From positions 12,472,193 through 12,536,192 of the forward strand of contig SCHM01000001.1 in NCBI GenBank assembly GCA_004123355.1: 64,000 nucleotides of DNA, read 5' to 3'. This document shows, piece after piece, positions 24,634 through 36,959 of the stretch. Positions within the stretch are counted from its first letter, which is position 1. Every line of letters begins with the position of its first letter. The notes below the pieces were generated by a model that worked only from the letters and a program-made list of their open reading frames with translations, made no database searches and had not been told where the DNA came from. The translations under genes were made by a program, and so were the position numbers. The DNA is from Amphirosellinia nigrospora. Its lineage: Eukaryota > Ascomycota > Sordariomycetes > Xylariales > Xylariaceae.

Positions 24634-26555
24634 TTACTTCTTGAGCCTCTTCGGGCTCTTCACACTGGTGTCGCTGAGCACACTTAGGCTACGCTTGCGC
24701 CCACCATTGCTTTCTGGCCGCGCATCCCTGTCCTCAGTATCCTCCGATACGGGCTGATTAGAGCTTCCAGCTTCGTTGCTCCCCGTAATTTCCATTTTCT
24801 CTCCACTGCTTGCGCCATTCGTGGTTGACTGTGAGGCAGGTCCTTCTTCGCCATTGCTCTTTTTATCCGTAGATGTCGAATCTGCGCCTTCGCCACTAAT
24901 AGAATTATCAATTTTACCCGAGGGTTCAGCAGTAGCCTCTGGTGGTCCATTTTTATTCGCGATGGTATCGTCGTCGGTGCTCGTACTCGTCGTCGGTGCC
25001 ATTACTTTCTTACGCTCAGCATTTTTCGCCTGCTCGACGCGTATCTCTCCATCTAATTTGTCATTCAGCTTTCGGAGGTCTAAAAGAACAGCAATGGAAG
25101 CAAGAAGCTTTTCCATCTCCTCGACAACACCTCTGGTTGGCATGGCGAGTCTACTTGGAATGTCCAGTTCCGCAAGCGTATTAGTGATCCTTTGGTGCTG
25201 AGCATTGCTCTTCGTCGTAAGGATTTTATTGATGCGCTCGTAACGGAACGTAGGGCCAGACGGGAGACGGTCATGGTGGGAAACACCATAAATCTTCTCC
25301 TCCTGCTCAGTGAGTTTCCTACGCTCTTGCTGCTGTGGTTGCTGAGCCCCTTTCTTTGTAGGCCGTTCCGGTCGATCGCCTCCACCAATAGAATCGCGGT
25401 GTCCGCCTGTTGAAGCTGCAATACTCTCTCTGCGGCTCTCTGTGATAGGTGTCGAATTGGGATGAGCTGAAGGTTGGGCCGAACCTGGTGCGTTCGCGCT
25501 ATTAATGTCTAAAATAGGCTTGCGCTTCTTGGATCTATCGGCGGCTGCTAGGTTTTGCAGCAGTGTTGATAGGCCAGTACTAGACTTGAAGCTTGTTATG
25601 TCCTGCTCCGTGGGTGGGAAATCGAGTCGACGATATAAGTCTTGGCGGTCCTGATTGAGCTTCTGTTGCCTGGCTACAATCCGTCGTACCTCGATAAGTA
25701 GCTGTTCTTCCTCCCGAGCTTCGTCGATAGACCGACTCAATGCATCCTGAGCAAACTTCTTACGTTGTATTTCAGTAGCCGGGTTGAAATTGGCCATCAT
25801 TTCGTGTAACGAGAATTCGGCCTGAGTCATGTACTGCACCGGCTTCTGAACAGCCATCATCTTTGCAGCCACTTCATAATATCTCTTCTTCAGATCCTCC
25901 AAGCTACGGGGCTTTGAAGCGGATACCATGGCTGTGTCTAGATCTGTGCCATCCATATCTTTCTCCTCCTTTATATGTCCCGGCAACTGCGGTGTGTAAT
26001 CGTATCGATCCCATATTAACGGCCACCGTAAGTCGAAATCTCTGGCCAAACCAAAGAGGTAATCTGTCTCGTCCTTGGTCCAGTCCTCGTTAACCAGATT
26101 CGAGTTGTACTGATCTTCGCTGTACTGAGGTACATCAACTTGCACATTGTATTTTGCAAATCCGGAATCATCAGCTGCATCGGCCTTTTTCACACCCTCC
26201 ATAGCATTGTCTCCTGGTGTTTGGGTATCGGATTGCGGTTGGGACGTAGCTCTCGACTGGTCCTCTGTCTCCTTCTTCCAATGGCGTAACTGCAATGATT
26301 GGTCATTGCGCGACGAGATGCGAAAGGGACTTAAATCCCATCGTGCAGCAGGTTTCCTACTACCAAATCTCCTCTTCTTAAATGTCGAAATCTCAGGCAC
26401 GATAGCGATCGGATGGTCACCTCCTAAGCTCTGGACTTCTCGTGCTAAGCCCTTCAAATTCGGTCGTGGAGCGTTGGTTTTCTGCTTCTTCGTAGGCCGC
26501 GAGCTGGCGCCATCGGCGGGGAGGTTAAGGACATCGAAACATCGTGGGATGCCAT
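24634..26555 (-). CDS. SWC4: SWR1/NuA4 subunit Swc4 (DMAP1 homologue)
   Basis: Nuclear chromatin protein shared by the SWR1 H2A.Z-exchange complex and the NuA4 acetyltransferase. The start at 26555 gives MASHDVFDVLNLPADGASS when one T of a run is restored near 26535. The long frame then begins at LKGLAREVQSLGGDHPIAIVP. Residues about 140-230 hold the SANT/Myb-like domain (EDWTKDETDYLFGLARDFDL, IWDRYDY) that defines DMAP1/Swc4. A central helical, basic region (ARQQKLNQDRQDLYRRLDFP) follows, then the conserved EEKIYGVSHHDRLPSGPTFR block, then a low-complexity acidic tail ending in PKRLKK, a likely nuclear signal. About 640 residues, usual for filamentous fungi, and no introns. The promoter faces the p24 gene, so the two are divergent with about 650 bases between starts. 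Confidence 0.92.
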
Positions 26556-27210
26556 TTTATGATGGTAGCAGGTTTGCGACGCCAATGAGCGCCCAAGTTC
26601 GGGTCCACCCGAAGGAACAGTTTTGCAGCGCCGGCCCTGGGCGTACAAACTTAATTGCGCGCACGAAACATATACGAGATGAGTATCAGATCAGCAACTC
26701 CAACTTTGAGATGATGAAGCCTGTTTGACGCGGTGAATTTGATGGAATTGGGTGTCCAGAGCTATGGGGGTTAGTTTGGGCAGGGAGTATACAATTGGAT
26801 TTAGAGGTGCACTGATGGAGAATTTCTAGCTAGCGTCATTGCCCCAAAAATCTTAAGCTTATTACCTATAGGTACCTAACTCAGAGGGAAGTTCCACTCT
26901 GATTGGATTCCCTAAAATCGGAACTTGAAGGCACGTGACATCTATCAACTATGAAAGGCTTATCGCTTATCGATAAACCCCAGAACTTGACAGTGGCTGT
27001 AAGTACCAATGCTAGCTGTGGCCCGTTCCCCAGACAGTGAACGTGGCAGATTGGCGACGACAGCCGTGAGAGCTTCACAAGGTTCAATAAAACACCGCCA
27101 AATCCCCACGTCCATCCACCCCCGACCGGCGATTGCGAAGGCACCGACAGCCACGTAAGGGGCTAATTGATAGCACAGGACTGTTAGAGAGTAGGAGAAA
27201 AAGAAAAAGA
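26556..27210. other. Divergent promoter, SWC4 / p24 gene
   Basis: About 650 bases between two divergent starts. The region contains GATAAG-like and poly-purine tracts. No coding frame with a domain is present. Confidence 0.5.
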
Positions 27211-28127
27211 ATGAGGGCGATACTTCCCCTCTTGTCGCTAGCGCCGTAGCTCAGGCGCTATACTTCTTCATCGACGGCACGCAACCCAAGTGCTTCTACG
27301 AGGAGCTGCCTAAAGATACATTAGTCGTAGGCCACTACACGGCCGAGGAATACGACGACAACGCGCGGTCATGGTCGAAGCACGATGGGCTAGGCGTTTA
27401 TATATCCGTTGACGTATGTTTGCATCCCCATGCCTCCGATCGCATCGCATTGCATCCCACAAAGCAATCCTCCCTTTTTATATCATAACCCACTGTGGAT
27501 ATATCTCAAAACTAAACTAACCTCCCCTCTCCTCGCACAGGAAGTCTTCGACAACGACCACCGGGTGGTATCGCAGCGGGGCTCGTCGGCAGGGAAGTTC
27601 ACGTTCACGGCGCACGAGGCGGGCGACCACCGGCTATGCTTCACCCCGAGCAGCAGCAGCGGGCGCCAGGCCTGGCTGAACGCGGCCAACCCTAACGGCG
27701 GCGTCCGGCTGACGCTGGACCTGGCCATCGGCGAGTCCAGCGAGATCCAGAGCACCGACAAGAGCAAGCTGCAGGACATCTCGCAGCGCGTCAAGGACCT
27801 CAACTCGCGCCTGCAGGACATCAGGCGAGAGCAGATCTTCCAACGTGTAAGTCTTTCTCCGAAGTAAACCTTGTCTCTCTCCTATGCCTCATCACCTGTG
27901 CTCCATTCCCTTTGTTCGTTCTCTCGTCGTCCTCTTTTGCCCAAGACTGTTCACATGATAGCTAAAACCCCCGACAGGAACGAGAAGCCGAATTCAGAGA
28001 CCAGTCCGAACTGACTAACTCCCGCGTGATCCGCTGGATGGCAGTTCAGCTCGTTGTCCTAGGCGTAACATGTGCCTGGCAATTGTCGCATCTCCGGTCC
28101 TTCTTCATCAAGCAGAAACTCACGTAA
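27211..28127 (+). CDS. p24/emp24-gp25L family cargo receptor
   Basis: Type I membrane protein of COPII/COPI vesicles that sorts cargo between ER and Golgi. Three exons (27211-27413, 27541-27846 and 27978-28127) join at clean GT-AG sites. The signal peptide [16 protein letters not shown] precedes the GOLD domain. The paired cysteines of that domain are visible at PKCFYEEL and HRLCFTP. A coiled-coil neck ([20 protein letters not shown]) follows, then one membrane span ([17 protein letters not shown]), then a short cytosolic tail, [10 protein letters not shown]. The FF pair binds COPII coat, and the tail carries only a degenerate lysine signal. Sequence is closest to the alpha/Erp1-like group, about 218 residues. 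A missing base near 27233 breaks the signal peptide, but both sides are typical. Confidence 0.9.
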
Positions 28128-29327
28128 ACGCCACTCATCGCATGGAGCAAAAGAACTGTGTACTACAATACTAGAACTTCTTACTTACCTAAATCTGAAA
28201 TGAGGCAATCAAGGAGTAGATGACGGGTTAAGACGAGTTAAGGAAGGATGGGAAAGGGGAGGTGCTGAGGAAGAGAGCCGGAAGTGATGTCTTGCCCCGG
28301 AAAGCAAGGGCACTATTGCATAGGTTGTGACAGTACTCTCTGTAATGATATATACACACAGATCAGAAAAAAATGACATGTCAGAGCTCGGATTCTTAAC
28401 GATCATGTTTTACCAGCGGGTGCTGCACGTAATGAAAATATAACTAGTAAATTCACGTTGATAGTTACAAGTACCTATTACTTGTGAAAAACCAAAATCC
28501 ATCACACCAAATGAAGGATCGCATGCACAGGTCTTAGGACTGACTAGTGATTGCAGATGCAGAATAGTGTTTGATATATCCCATTGTCTTCTTTTCTATC
28601 CTCGCAGGAACCCAGTCTCAACACTCGGGTTTGCAAGATCACCTCACTATAGCCCCCCAGCGCGGCGGTCACATCCTGTTATGTGCTCCAGTCCTTCACC
28701 AAGTCTACATTTTCCCCTCTACACTCTGCTTGCTTCCCCGCCCCTTCTTCGTTAGGATTATAAACAGTTATGTTAAGGACGTTAACACACAGAGAAAAGT
28801 AGGATACCGGGTTCCCAATGCTAGCCTTTGAAAAAAAGGGTTCAAACTCCACCGGCGCCGTTGCTGCGAGTTGGTGTATTAACAGCCAGAATCTATCTCA
28901 TCAAAGCGAGAGTCGTGAATAAAGGAAAAGAAAAAAGTCAGGCAACAGCAGTCCGTATCCCGAGTTACGCCGAGCTGAGATGGGGCTAGGATCTATCGTG
29001 TAGATGTGGTCGTATTTTCTGACTTGTGGAGTAGATATCGTCTGTTAGTCTGTAGGCGGCGGCATGAGTGCAGGGTGTATGGTGTGGGAAACGGATATCC
29101 GAAGTACAAGCACTCCAGCTGATATCCGTAGAAACTGGCAATACAGAAGCCTCCTCAACTATACGTTCGTAATTATAACGCCCTAGCATTCGCGTACGCT
29201 CTGACGAGAACAAGTCCGGTAAGACAACCGGGGGAGTATTAAGAAGCAATACACATAGAGCTGGAAGTCTAGATCCAACTCTCTTAGTCTATATGAATTC
29301 GCTCGCTTTCCATTGTTGTATGTTGAA
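28128..29327. other. Intergenic, tail-to-tail
   Basis: Convergent 3' region between the p24 gene and the casein kinase. Only short frames without domains occur. A C-rich pyrimidine block lies at 28640-28750. Confidence 0.5.
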
Positions 29328-29374
29328 TTATCCTATATTCTGTCAGTAGTGCCTGGTTGCATCAACTGGATATT

Positions 29375-30944
29375 CTATAACATACCGCAGCAAAGAACTT
29401 TCATGAACTTCTGGAACCCAGTAGGTTGAGGCTCATTGATTCCTTCATTCGCCATACCTAGCTCGGGGCTCATATTTGTCTGCTGAGTGATTCTCGGTGG
29501 CAGGTTCTGGCTGCTGTTCTGGAATTGGGCCTGTGTTGACCCAGTTGGAGTGGCCATGTCCCGAAGACCCCCACCGGCTCCCTCGCTGTGCTTTCAAGCC
29601 GGCGGGGCGTTTGGCCGGCGCGGGTCCGTCCCCTTGGCTGGTGACGGAGGTGGGGCTGCGCGGCGTTTAAACGGTCGCGGGTAAGGTGAGGTGTGTTTGC
29701 GCCGGTGCGGGACTGGTTGTGTAGCTCCATCTGCGAAGGACCTGGTCGAGCATTTGGGTTGTGATACCCAGCGTGCTTGTCCATGGCATGCCAACCCTTC
29801 GGGGACTCCTTGTTAATCTTCATCCAGTCGTACTCTCCATCTTCGACTTCGCCCGTGTTCTTGAGTGCTTGCGTGAAGAGCTCGCGCAAATAATCGTAAT
29901 CGGGAGTGTCTTCGAAGCCAAGGTTGCGAACATAGGTGAGATACTTGCTGAATTCGTCAGGGAAGCCTTCGCAGAGATCCTTAATGACAGTAGTCTGCTT
30001 CTTCTCGCCAATCTTCTCGTACTTCTGCTTGTTTGTTGCAGCCTTTAAACCTTGCCAAGGGAGACCACCACGGAGGAAATACATGAACACATGACCCAGG
30101 GCTTCCAGATCATCTCGGCGAGACTGTTCGCGGCCGAGATGAGTATTGATACTCATGTAACGTGCCGTGCCAGACAACGACTTCCGTTCGCGATAGGGGT
30201 GTGCTGTTTGGTTTTCGGATCACGGTACTGCTTGGCCATGCCGAAATCGACCACATGGATGACATTGGCAGCCTTTGTTCCAGGGCGACCAATCAGGAAG
30301 TTGTCCGGCTTGATATCGCGGTAGATGAGATTCTTCTCGTGGATCGTCTGAACACGGGATAGCTAAACAGGGAATGAGCGATGCAACAAAGGCTACGTAA
30401 TGAGGCGTTTTGAGACACAACATACCATTTGCTTTGCTACCATGACGACCGTCTTGATCGAAAATCTTCGGTTGCAGTGGTCAAACAGATCCTCCAAGGA
30501 CGGTCCGAGCAGATCTATAACGAGGATGTTATGAAGGCCCTCTTGACCAAAGTAGTAAACATTAGGGATGCCGGCTAGTGCGCATTTAAGTTTAGTTTTG
30601 ACTACAGCATGTAGAGTGGAACAATAACTCACGGCAGCCGACTAGAATTTTATATGTACGGTATTCATCTCGAAGTTGTGGTGCATCGCTCTTGCGAGGT
30701 TCCTTGTAACTGTATTAGCATGGTTCACGCTGTTGTGCATACCGATAGTCAAGTGGCATTTTGTTGAACAAAACTGGCCCCAGAATACAGGGACAGTGAA
30801 ACTTGTAAAACTCACAAATTTGATGGCAACTTGCTGATTGTTCAACAAGTTGGTACCCTCGAAAATGACACCAAAGGAACCTTCACCAATCTTCTTGCCA
30901 ACTCGGTAGTGGACACCCACTACGTTTGACGACGACGAAGCCAT
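29375..30944 (-). CDS. Casein kinase I, Yck1/2 type
   Basis: Ser/Thr kinase of the plasma-membrane Yck group, acting in endocytosis, nutrient-sensor signalling and polarity. Exons 30816-30944, 30633-30702, 30426-30574 and 30362 onward join at good sites. The glycine loop GEGSFGVIF and ATP lysine VAIKF come first. The conserved [18 protein letters not shown] and [13 protein letters not shown] segments follow. The catalytic loop is YRDIKPDNF, with DFG, and the CK1-specific [14 protein letters not shown] Gln/Pro-rich tail ends in FMKVLCC plus a few residues. The CC pair near the end is the palmitoylation site of Yck kinases. A GTATGT site right after it allows an intron (29333-29385) ending the protein as CCG; otherwise the frame stops at 29375 as CCGML. 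One C is missing from a run near 30196 and the tail has further shifts. Over 90 percent of the kinase domain reads clearly. Confidence 0.92.
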
Positions 30945-32241
30945 TGCGGAATTTGGAAGTTCGAAGGAGCATACGCGTCAGATACGCAGACGATACTGGG
31001 TCAGAGACAGCACGGTCGACACGAACGCCCAGATGGCGGTTGTCGTTTTACGGATTGTAAAGGGAGAGTCGTCGTTGGGGAAACGAGCATCAGAGATACT
31101 CGAGTACGCCGGGTGTCCCAAGGACCATCTCTCGAGGCTATCGACGGGGGAGCAAGCTGGCCGAGAAGGTCGGGAAGGAATAGAAGAGCCAGCCGTGGCC
31201 CAGAAAGGGCAATTTACGGGAATGGGATCGTGGAAACCCGTTTGGCTGATGCGGTGATTGATAGTATGATAGATGGGAAGGTGAATTGGATCGGGCGGAC
31301 CGCAGGCTGGAGAATTGGGGTAGGAGTCAAAAGGGAGGAAAACCGAGAGAGGCGGTCGGGGGAGATTGGGACTGCAGAGGTACCTACCTAGGTACAGCCT
31401 CTACCTAGCATTCACTGACCTCCCTAAGCCGGCTACGGTAAATGACCCACTATTTGCCCAGATGCCTGGAGCTGTGAATGGCCGGAGCCCCTGCCTCAAC
31501 AGGCTATTGGAAGTCTTGCCTTGGTCTTGACCAGCGGCAGCCGGCCAACTGTGTCGGCGAGTTCTAGGGCAATTGAGGCGCTGAAAGTGCCTAATTTTAG
31601 GGAGGCTTAGAGCACTGAGCACGTACCTCTTGTACCTAAAGGACTTATATGTACCTACCCCTTTTAGAGCACTTTCATCAAGCCACGAGTTCCCTGCCCA
31701 GCGAACCACCGACAGGAGAGCCCAGCTAAATCTAACCGCCTAGCTCAGTAAAGGAATAGATGGAGCCGCCAAGACCTCCAGCCCCAGTTGCTTGTAGGTT
31801 ACTCCGAGTCGGACATTGAGCCTTCTGAAGACTTTTTTCCACTTGACAGTGATTTTGAGGGATACTTGCAAAGATGGCAACTCTACTTCTGCACCAGAAT
31901 CAATATCGATACTATACTTAACTATCTAGGTAAGACATTGCCCTTCAAATACATACTTAGACATGTCTGCGCCACTGTTGGTATTTTGCCTCGCTATCTG
32001 CTTAGTTCCGCCCTACCAAAGTACCCCATAAAGCTTAAGGACAAGTATCCATCGTATTATCCGTTAGCTAGCTGCTTCTAGCCTAGCCGGCAGAGGCTAG
32101 TTGCAAACAATTACGCCTAATTAAAGGCGAGCACTAAAATCCGATGCATTAATGCGGCTTGCCTGCATAGGGTAGCTAGCGAATGGCTAAGTTAGGTAAT
32201 GTGGAGGGTAGAAAACGCTCGTATTGTTTGCTACCGAGATG
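30945..32241. other. Intergenic upstream of casein kinase
   Basis: Promoter side of the kinase gene. A 97-codon plus frame at 31788-32078 encodes a serine/aspartate-rich start (SESDIEPSEDFFPLDSDF) reminiscent of N-termini of fungal DNA-transposon proteins. I cannot assign it, and the DNA downstream (32080-32200) is TpA-rich, so it may be a decayed element. No clear gene. Confidence 0.4.
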
Positions 32242-32298
32242 GTTGTTGTTGTGTTGTTGTTGTTGTTGTTGTTGTTGTTGTGTTGTTGTTGTTGTTTT
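32242..32298. repeat. (TTG)n microsatellite
   Basis: About 57 bases of nearly pure GTT/TTG trinucleotide, interrupted twice by a TG slip. It would encode poly-Gln, poly-Asn or poly-Val/Leu if translated, but I see no gene here. Confidence 0.9.
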
Positions 32299-33667
32299 GT
32301 TCTTCAATATCGAGGTCCTGATCGGGTGCTCTGTGCTATGCATGGGCTGCCTTGGCACACCGGCATAAAGTTCCTGACAATTCTGTCGCTTAAAGACAGC
32401 TACAAGTGAGCAGGCAGTGTACTTTCATGATCAAGGAATCCGGTCCATGGCCAACAATGCATTCAGCTAAGTTGGCCTTACCTACATGCAACGCACCTCC
32501 GATATCCCAGCCGATTCCCGGTACGTTATCCGGGGTTGTCCAGGGATGATGTACAACCCATCTGCATAGTAAATATTCAACGACACCCATCTACGTGTCT
32601 ATCTGCATTTTCGGGCTTGAGAACTTCAAGCGACAGCGTATATTACCTATACAATATAAGTGGTATATGAAGATTCCATATCGGCCTAGAGTGATCGAGA
32701 CAACTATGGGTTGGGTTTAGTTTAGGTTAGCGTAAGACAACCCGGTCCGGCTTCGTCAAGCAATTGGGTCAATGCTGATCAACGCGCAGAAACATTAACA
32801 AATAGCTCGCTGTTCCGTGTCATGAAACATGATGCGCGTCAAGATCTGAAAGATGCGACAGATCCGCAAATCTCGACCTCGTCAGCCTATCTAGAAGTCA
32901 ATAAGCACTCAATATTTGCCTCAGGTTATCCGATAGGTGCAGAGTGCTTCGTGTCCCAAAAACGCATGAACATCTCAGTGCACCTACCATATTCGAGGAT
33001 GTGCTTCACTCTGGTACCAATAAAATACATGAAGTCTTTATGAGACCTTATTTTCTATTCCGAGAAATGCCGGCCGCATTGGGTCCTATGAGTGACGTAA
33101 GCATTGGTAGCTTTCACTAACCCTGTATAAGTACGGAGTACAAAGATTATTTTGCCTTGAATCCTGTATCCTAACTCTTGGCACAGCCGCAAGCGTATGA
33201 TTGATGCTTAAACAAACATAACCCAGTCTTAGCCATCGAACAGCACCGCCCGGTTTGACAGATCGTAAGCTTACGGCCGGGCTTTGAATTAGCAGTATCT
33301 GAGAACAAACTTTGTGGCACATCTATGATGAGGTAGTTAACCACGAACATGGTCCCGGTAGGAAATTTTCACACCGAGGCCCAGAGAAGAGGCTAATACT
33401 CACCTTTCATGTGCTCGAGTACTACGAGCTAATCTTACTATTCAAAGCGCCGTGTTTGTTTGGACCCTCTATTTAAATATCTTGAAACCGGAAAGTTAAT
33501 TCTAGCTCACTATCTTGACAGAAAACATAACTATGCTTATTTGATGGTTCCTAGTGCAATGCACGCACGTTATGGCAGCCTATTCTGTCTTGATTTCCAA
33601 GAAAATTTGATTAAACGCGATTTTCTTTTCTTGCTTTTGTATCTATCTTGCTAATTGTAGACCACCA
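32299..33667. other. Intergenic, about 1.4 kb
   Basis: Short frames only. The 33400-33660 part is AT-rich. No gene, RNA or mobile element was recognised. Confidence 0.5.
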
Positions 33668-35301
33668 CTAAGAATGGCTATAAGCATGCGATATCGCCGT
33701 CAAGCTCTCTTTGACAGTCTCAAAAGCATCCTTATGATCCGCCCTCCAACTAGAGACAGCAACGCGAACAGCAGGTTTCCCGCCCCAGCTAGTCCCACTC
33801 ACGTACCATTTATTGCCGTCATTAATCCGCTGGACGAGCACTTTGTTGAGTCCTTCTTCTTTAGCACGGAATAAAACCACAATGTGGATGTCGTCTTCAA
33901 TGCTCAAAGGCTTAGGTCCCGCGTCCGGCAGTAATTCATAGCCCTCACAGGATTGGATAGCCTTTGCAACAGCTCGTGCAGTGATGACCATTCGCTCCAT
34001 CATTTCTGATATACCCTTCCTACCCTCGCTCATCAGGACGGCGTAGACAGGGAGTGCACGGAAACGTCGAGAGTTCTCGAGTCCGATGTTGAGAGGACTC
34101 TGGATTTGAGAGGTGTTGTCGGATGAGAGGTAGGCAGCGTTAGGATTTTTGAAAACGTCATTTAATATGGACGATTTCCGAGTAAAGAAGATACCATTGT
34201 CATAGGGCTAAAGACTCGATTGTCAGTTTAGTCGTTTCAAGGCGCTAAACAGTGTCAAACTAACCACGTTCAACAGTTTTATGGCCATCAATGGTCAGAC
34301 TGTCGCATAGTTCCAAGCCATCAGTAGCCCTATGAAGTGAGGCATACTCATCCCCAGTAGGCAAAACCCGAGCAAAAATTCCAAATGCTAAGACATAGTC
34401 AGTCATGATCATCATCGCAAATTAGGGGTTAGGACGGAGCCGAACCTCCATCAACATGTATCCAAGCCCGATATTGGTCAGCCAGGTGCCGAAGCCTCTT
34501 CATATCCTCGATACCTGTAGTAGCGAATCGGCCGGTATTAACCTCCCCAGCACTGATGGCTATGATGCTGGCCACGTTGCTGCGTTGAAGTTCTCGCTCA
34601 ACGGCGTCTATGTCCAGCCGCCACGGCTCGGCGTCGCTGAACGGTAGGAGCTTGACGGATGTACGTCCGAGTCCAACCACAGACGCAGCTTTCGAGAGCG
34701 AACTGTGCCCCATGCTTGTCAAGACTTGGATCTCTTCGACACCTGCCTTTGCACAAGCTCGCAATAGTCCGACCTCGCCAACTGAACCGACGCCCTCAGC
34801 CAGTCTCGACGTAATGACCGCCTCGCGACCACATGCCAAGCCTAATATGTTGCTGCCTGTAGCACCGGTGGTAAACGTTCTACCTTCCCACTGTTCCGGC
34901 TCCCCTAGATTCAGCAAACGCAATAGCATCTTCAAGGCAGCATCCTCGACCTCGGTAGATATCGTCTGAGTGGGGAGATGCACTTGAACGTTCTGGTCAT
35001 AAGCAGTGACAATGTTGTCTGCGAGCTCGGCGATCGGGAGCGTAGAGCCTGTGACAAAACCCCAATACCGGCCGCTTCTATTCTCTCCATTGAATGCGGG
35101 CACGATATCATTCATGATGTGATCAAAAGCGCCATTTGGGCCCAGAGCAGAGAGATAGTTGTCCGCAGTAGCATCTGGAAGCGATGCTCTTGCGTGTGAC
35201 AATCTCTCCAGACCGGGAAGCGTAGGTGCATGTTCACCGGGCACAACAGCGGCCGATTCTCTGATGCGGCGCTGGGCGTGCTCTATATCGTTGTTCTCCA
35301 T
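33668..35301 (-). CDS. PLP-dependent group II decarboxylase
   Basis: Fold-type I pyridoxal-phosphate enzyme of the aromatic/acidic amino-acid decarboxylase superfamily. Exons 34446-35301, 34265-34387 and 33668-34207 read cleanly with no frameshift, giving about 505 residues. Visible motifs are SGRYWGFVTGSTLP and the TTGATGSNILGLACGRE cofactor loop. WIHVDGAFGIFARV carries the Asp that holds the PLP ring nitrogen, and TIDGHKLLNVPYDNG carries the Schiff-base Lys. The first intron uses a weak GTTCGG donor but restores HVDGAFG exactly. No targeting signal is seen. The substrate could be tyrosine, tryptophan or another amino acid; the sequence does not decide it. It lies near a LaeA-like methyltransferase gene, divergently, with a 1.7 kb gap. 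That is not enough to call a biosynthetic cluster. Confidence 0.9.
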
Positions 35302-36959
35302 CTTTGAGTGTCTTGTCTCCCCTTGTGCCAGGTATTTGTGTCTGAGATGTTGAAATATTGCTTTACGGAGGAGATTGAACTTTGGGTTTCACCACAAGAA
35401 TGTTTAGCGTTTCTTTCCTGTCGCAGTTTTAGTCAAGATGGGTTTAAATAGAATGAGTCACCGTTACACACCAGGATATTGTCATCGGAAAGATGAATTC
35501 TCTTACCATGCGCGGTGGATCGTATATTTGTCGCTGTTTTTGATATCGATCGCAAACTGTTTCCCAACCGTCACACCGCGAGTTGTACGGACAGGCGCTA
35601 GCTAACTAGCTGGTTGGACCAACGTGTCGTCGGTCACTAGCTGCGCAGTGGGATTGGAAATACAACTTATCAATTACTCCTGGTACATCGTGATCTGAGT
35701 CGAGGCCGTCTAGAGGCCTCAAGACTACATGATGGAGTGGAATACCTGGTCACAGTAACGGATCCAAGGGATTGTCTGTTACGAGGTCACATTTATAGTT
35801 AAGAAACTCGTTACAAGTAATTGCCTAGGCACAAAGAGATCTACTCTAGGGTACGCTGTCGATCTCGGAGGATTACGGGACTAGAAATCTACTTGCCTGT
35901 GGAAGTAATAATATTTGAACATTTGAAGTCTTTTGATATTGCCCATTCCTCAATGTCCAGTCAAGTTCGCTTTACAATTGTCTCGTAGGTTACTCGGTAG
36001 GCGACCCTACTTCAGTACAAATGGTTACGACGCATTCACGTAAAATGTACCTACACTACGCCGTATTCATAGCCCTTAGGCTCTAGCAACGCAGTAGTCG
36101 TGTACGGTAGAAAGATTGTAACTTTCTGGAGCGTGTATGTGATTGTATTGCCTATTTAGTGATCGTCGTTGCGGGGGACCCTAGATGTAAGCGCGATATT
36201 TCTGCACATCATCAGCTAGCTTCGATTTGAATAAGAAATCCTTTGCTGTACATCGCGCTTCTTACATGCATTGCAAGCATCGTTGTCAGCAAAAATGTAA
36301 ATTCGGGAAGGATTTATACGACTACCGGCAGGGTCTTGACCGATTACGCGTTCAACAACATCCCCTAACATAGAAAGAATATTGGTGGTTGATTAGAATA
36401 ACAAGCATTTGGGGCCTCCAACTTGAACCGGCGGGGTGTCCTGCTACCCTATTTGTACTACTCTTCTCTTCTAAGGTTAGTCTATTCCGGCATTGAACGC
36501 CGCTTCGAGAAGTTGTGGGTGCGACCTTGCTCGTAATCCAGGCTCCAGAGACTATTTGTATAGTAGACTGCTCAACGAGGCGCCTAATTACTGCATGAAA
36601 ATTGATCAATCATTGGCACCTTATTACAACTTCCCTTATAGTTGGTTAGCCCAATCCTAGCCAAGGTCTACGAGCTTATATGGGTCCTGTTTCCGGCGGC
36701 TTGGTTCGACGAGTTCGTCCCCATGGAAACATAGCTTAACTCTTATCCCTCTTGTTATCTACGTATAACTTCACACACCTAATCCCACTCTGTTAGAGCT
36801 TCATATTTCTCCTAATAATACTCGTGCTCGCCTTTTTTCACCTGTGATTTTCAATCTCGTTACTCCGGACACATTGATATAGCGCCCCACAACCGATACT
36901 CCAACGACGTTTTTTTTTTCGCATTGCATCCTAAGCTATTATCAGACGAGGGAAGTTTC
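35302..36959. other. Divergent intergenic, about 1.65 kb
   Basis: Lies between the starts of the decarboxylase and the methyltransferase. Only a small minus-strand frame (36352-36609) without domain is present. A T10 tract lies at about 36910, just before the methyltransferase start. Confidence 0.5.

Noticed and set aside
27240-27262. GTAGCTCAGGCGC, another tRNA-like word
   Set aside because: It lies inside the p24 signal-peptide coding region and forms no cloverleaf.
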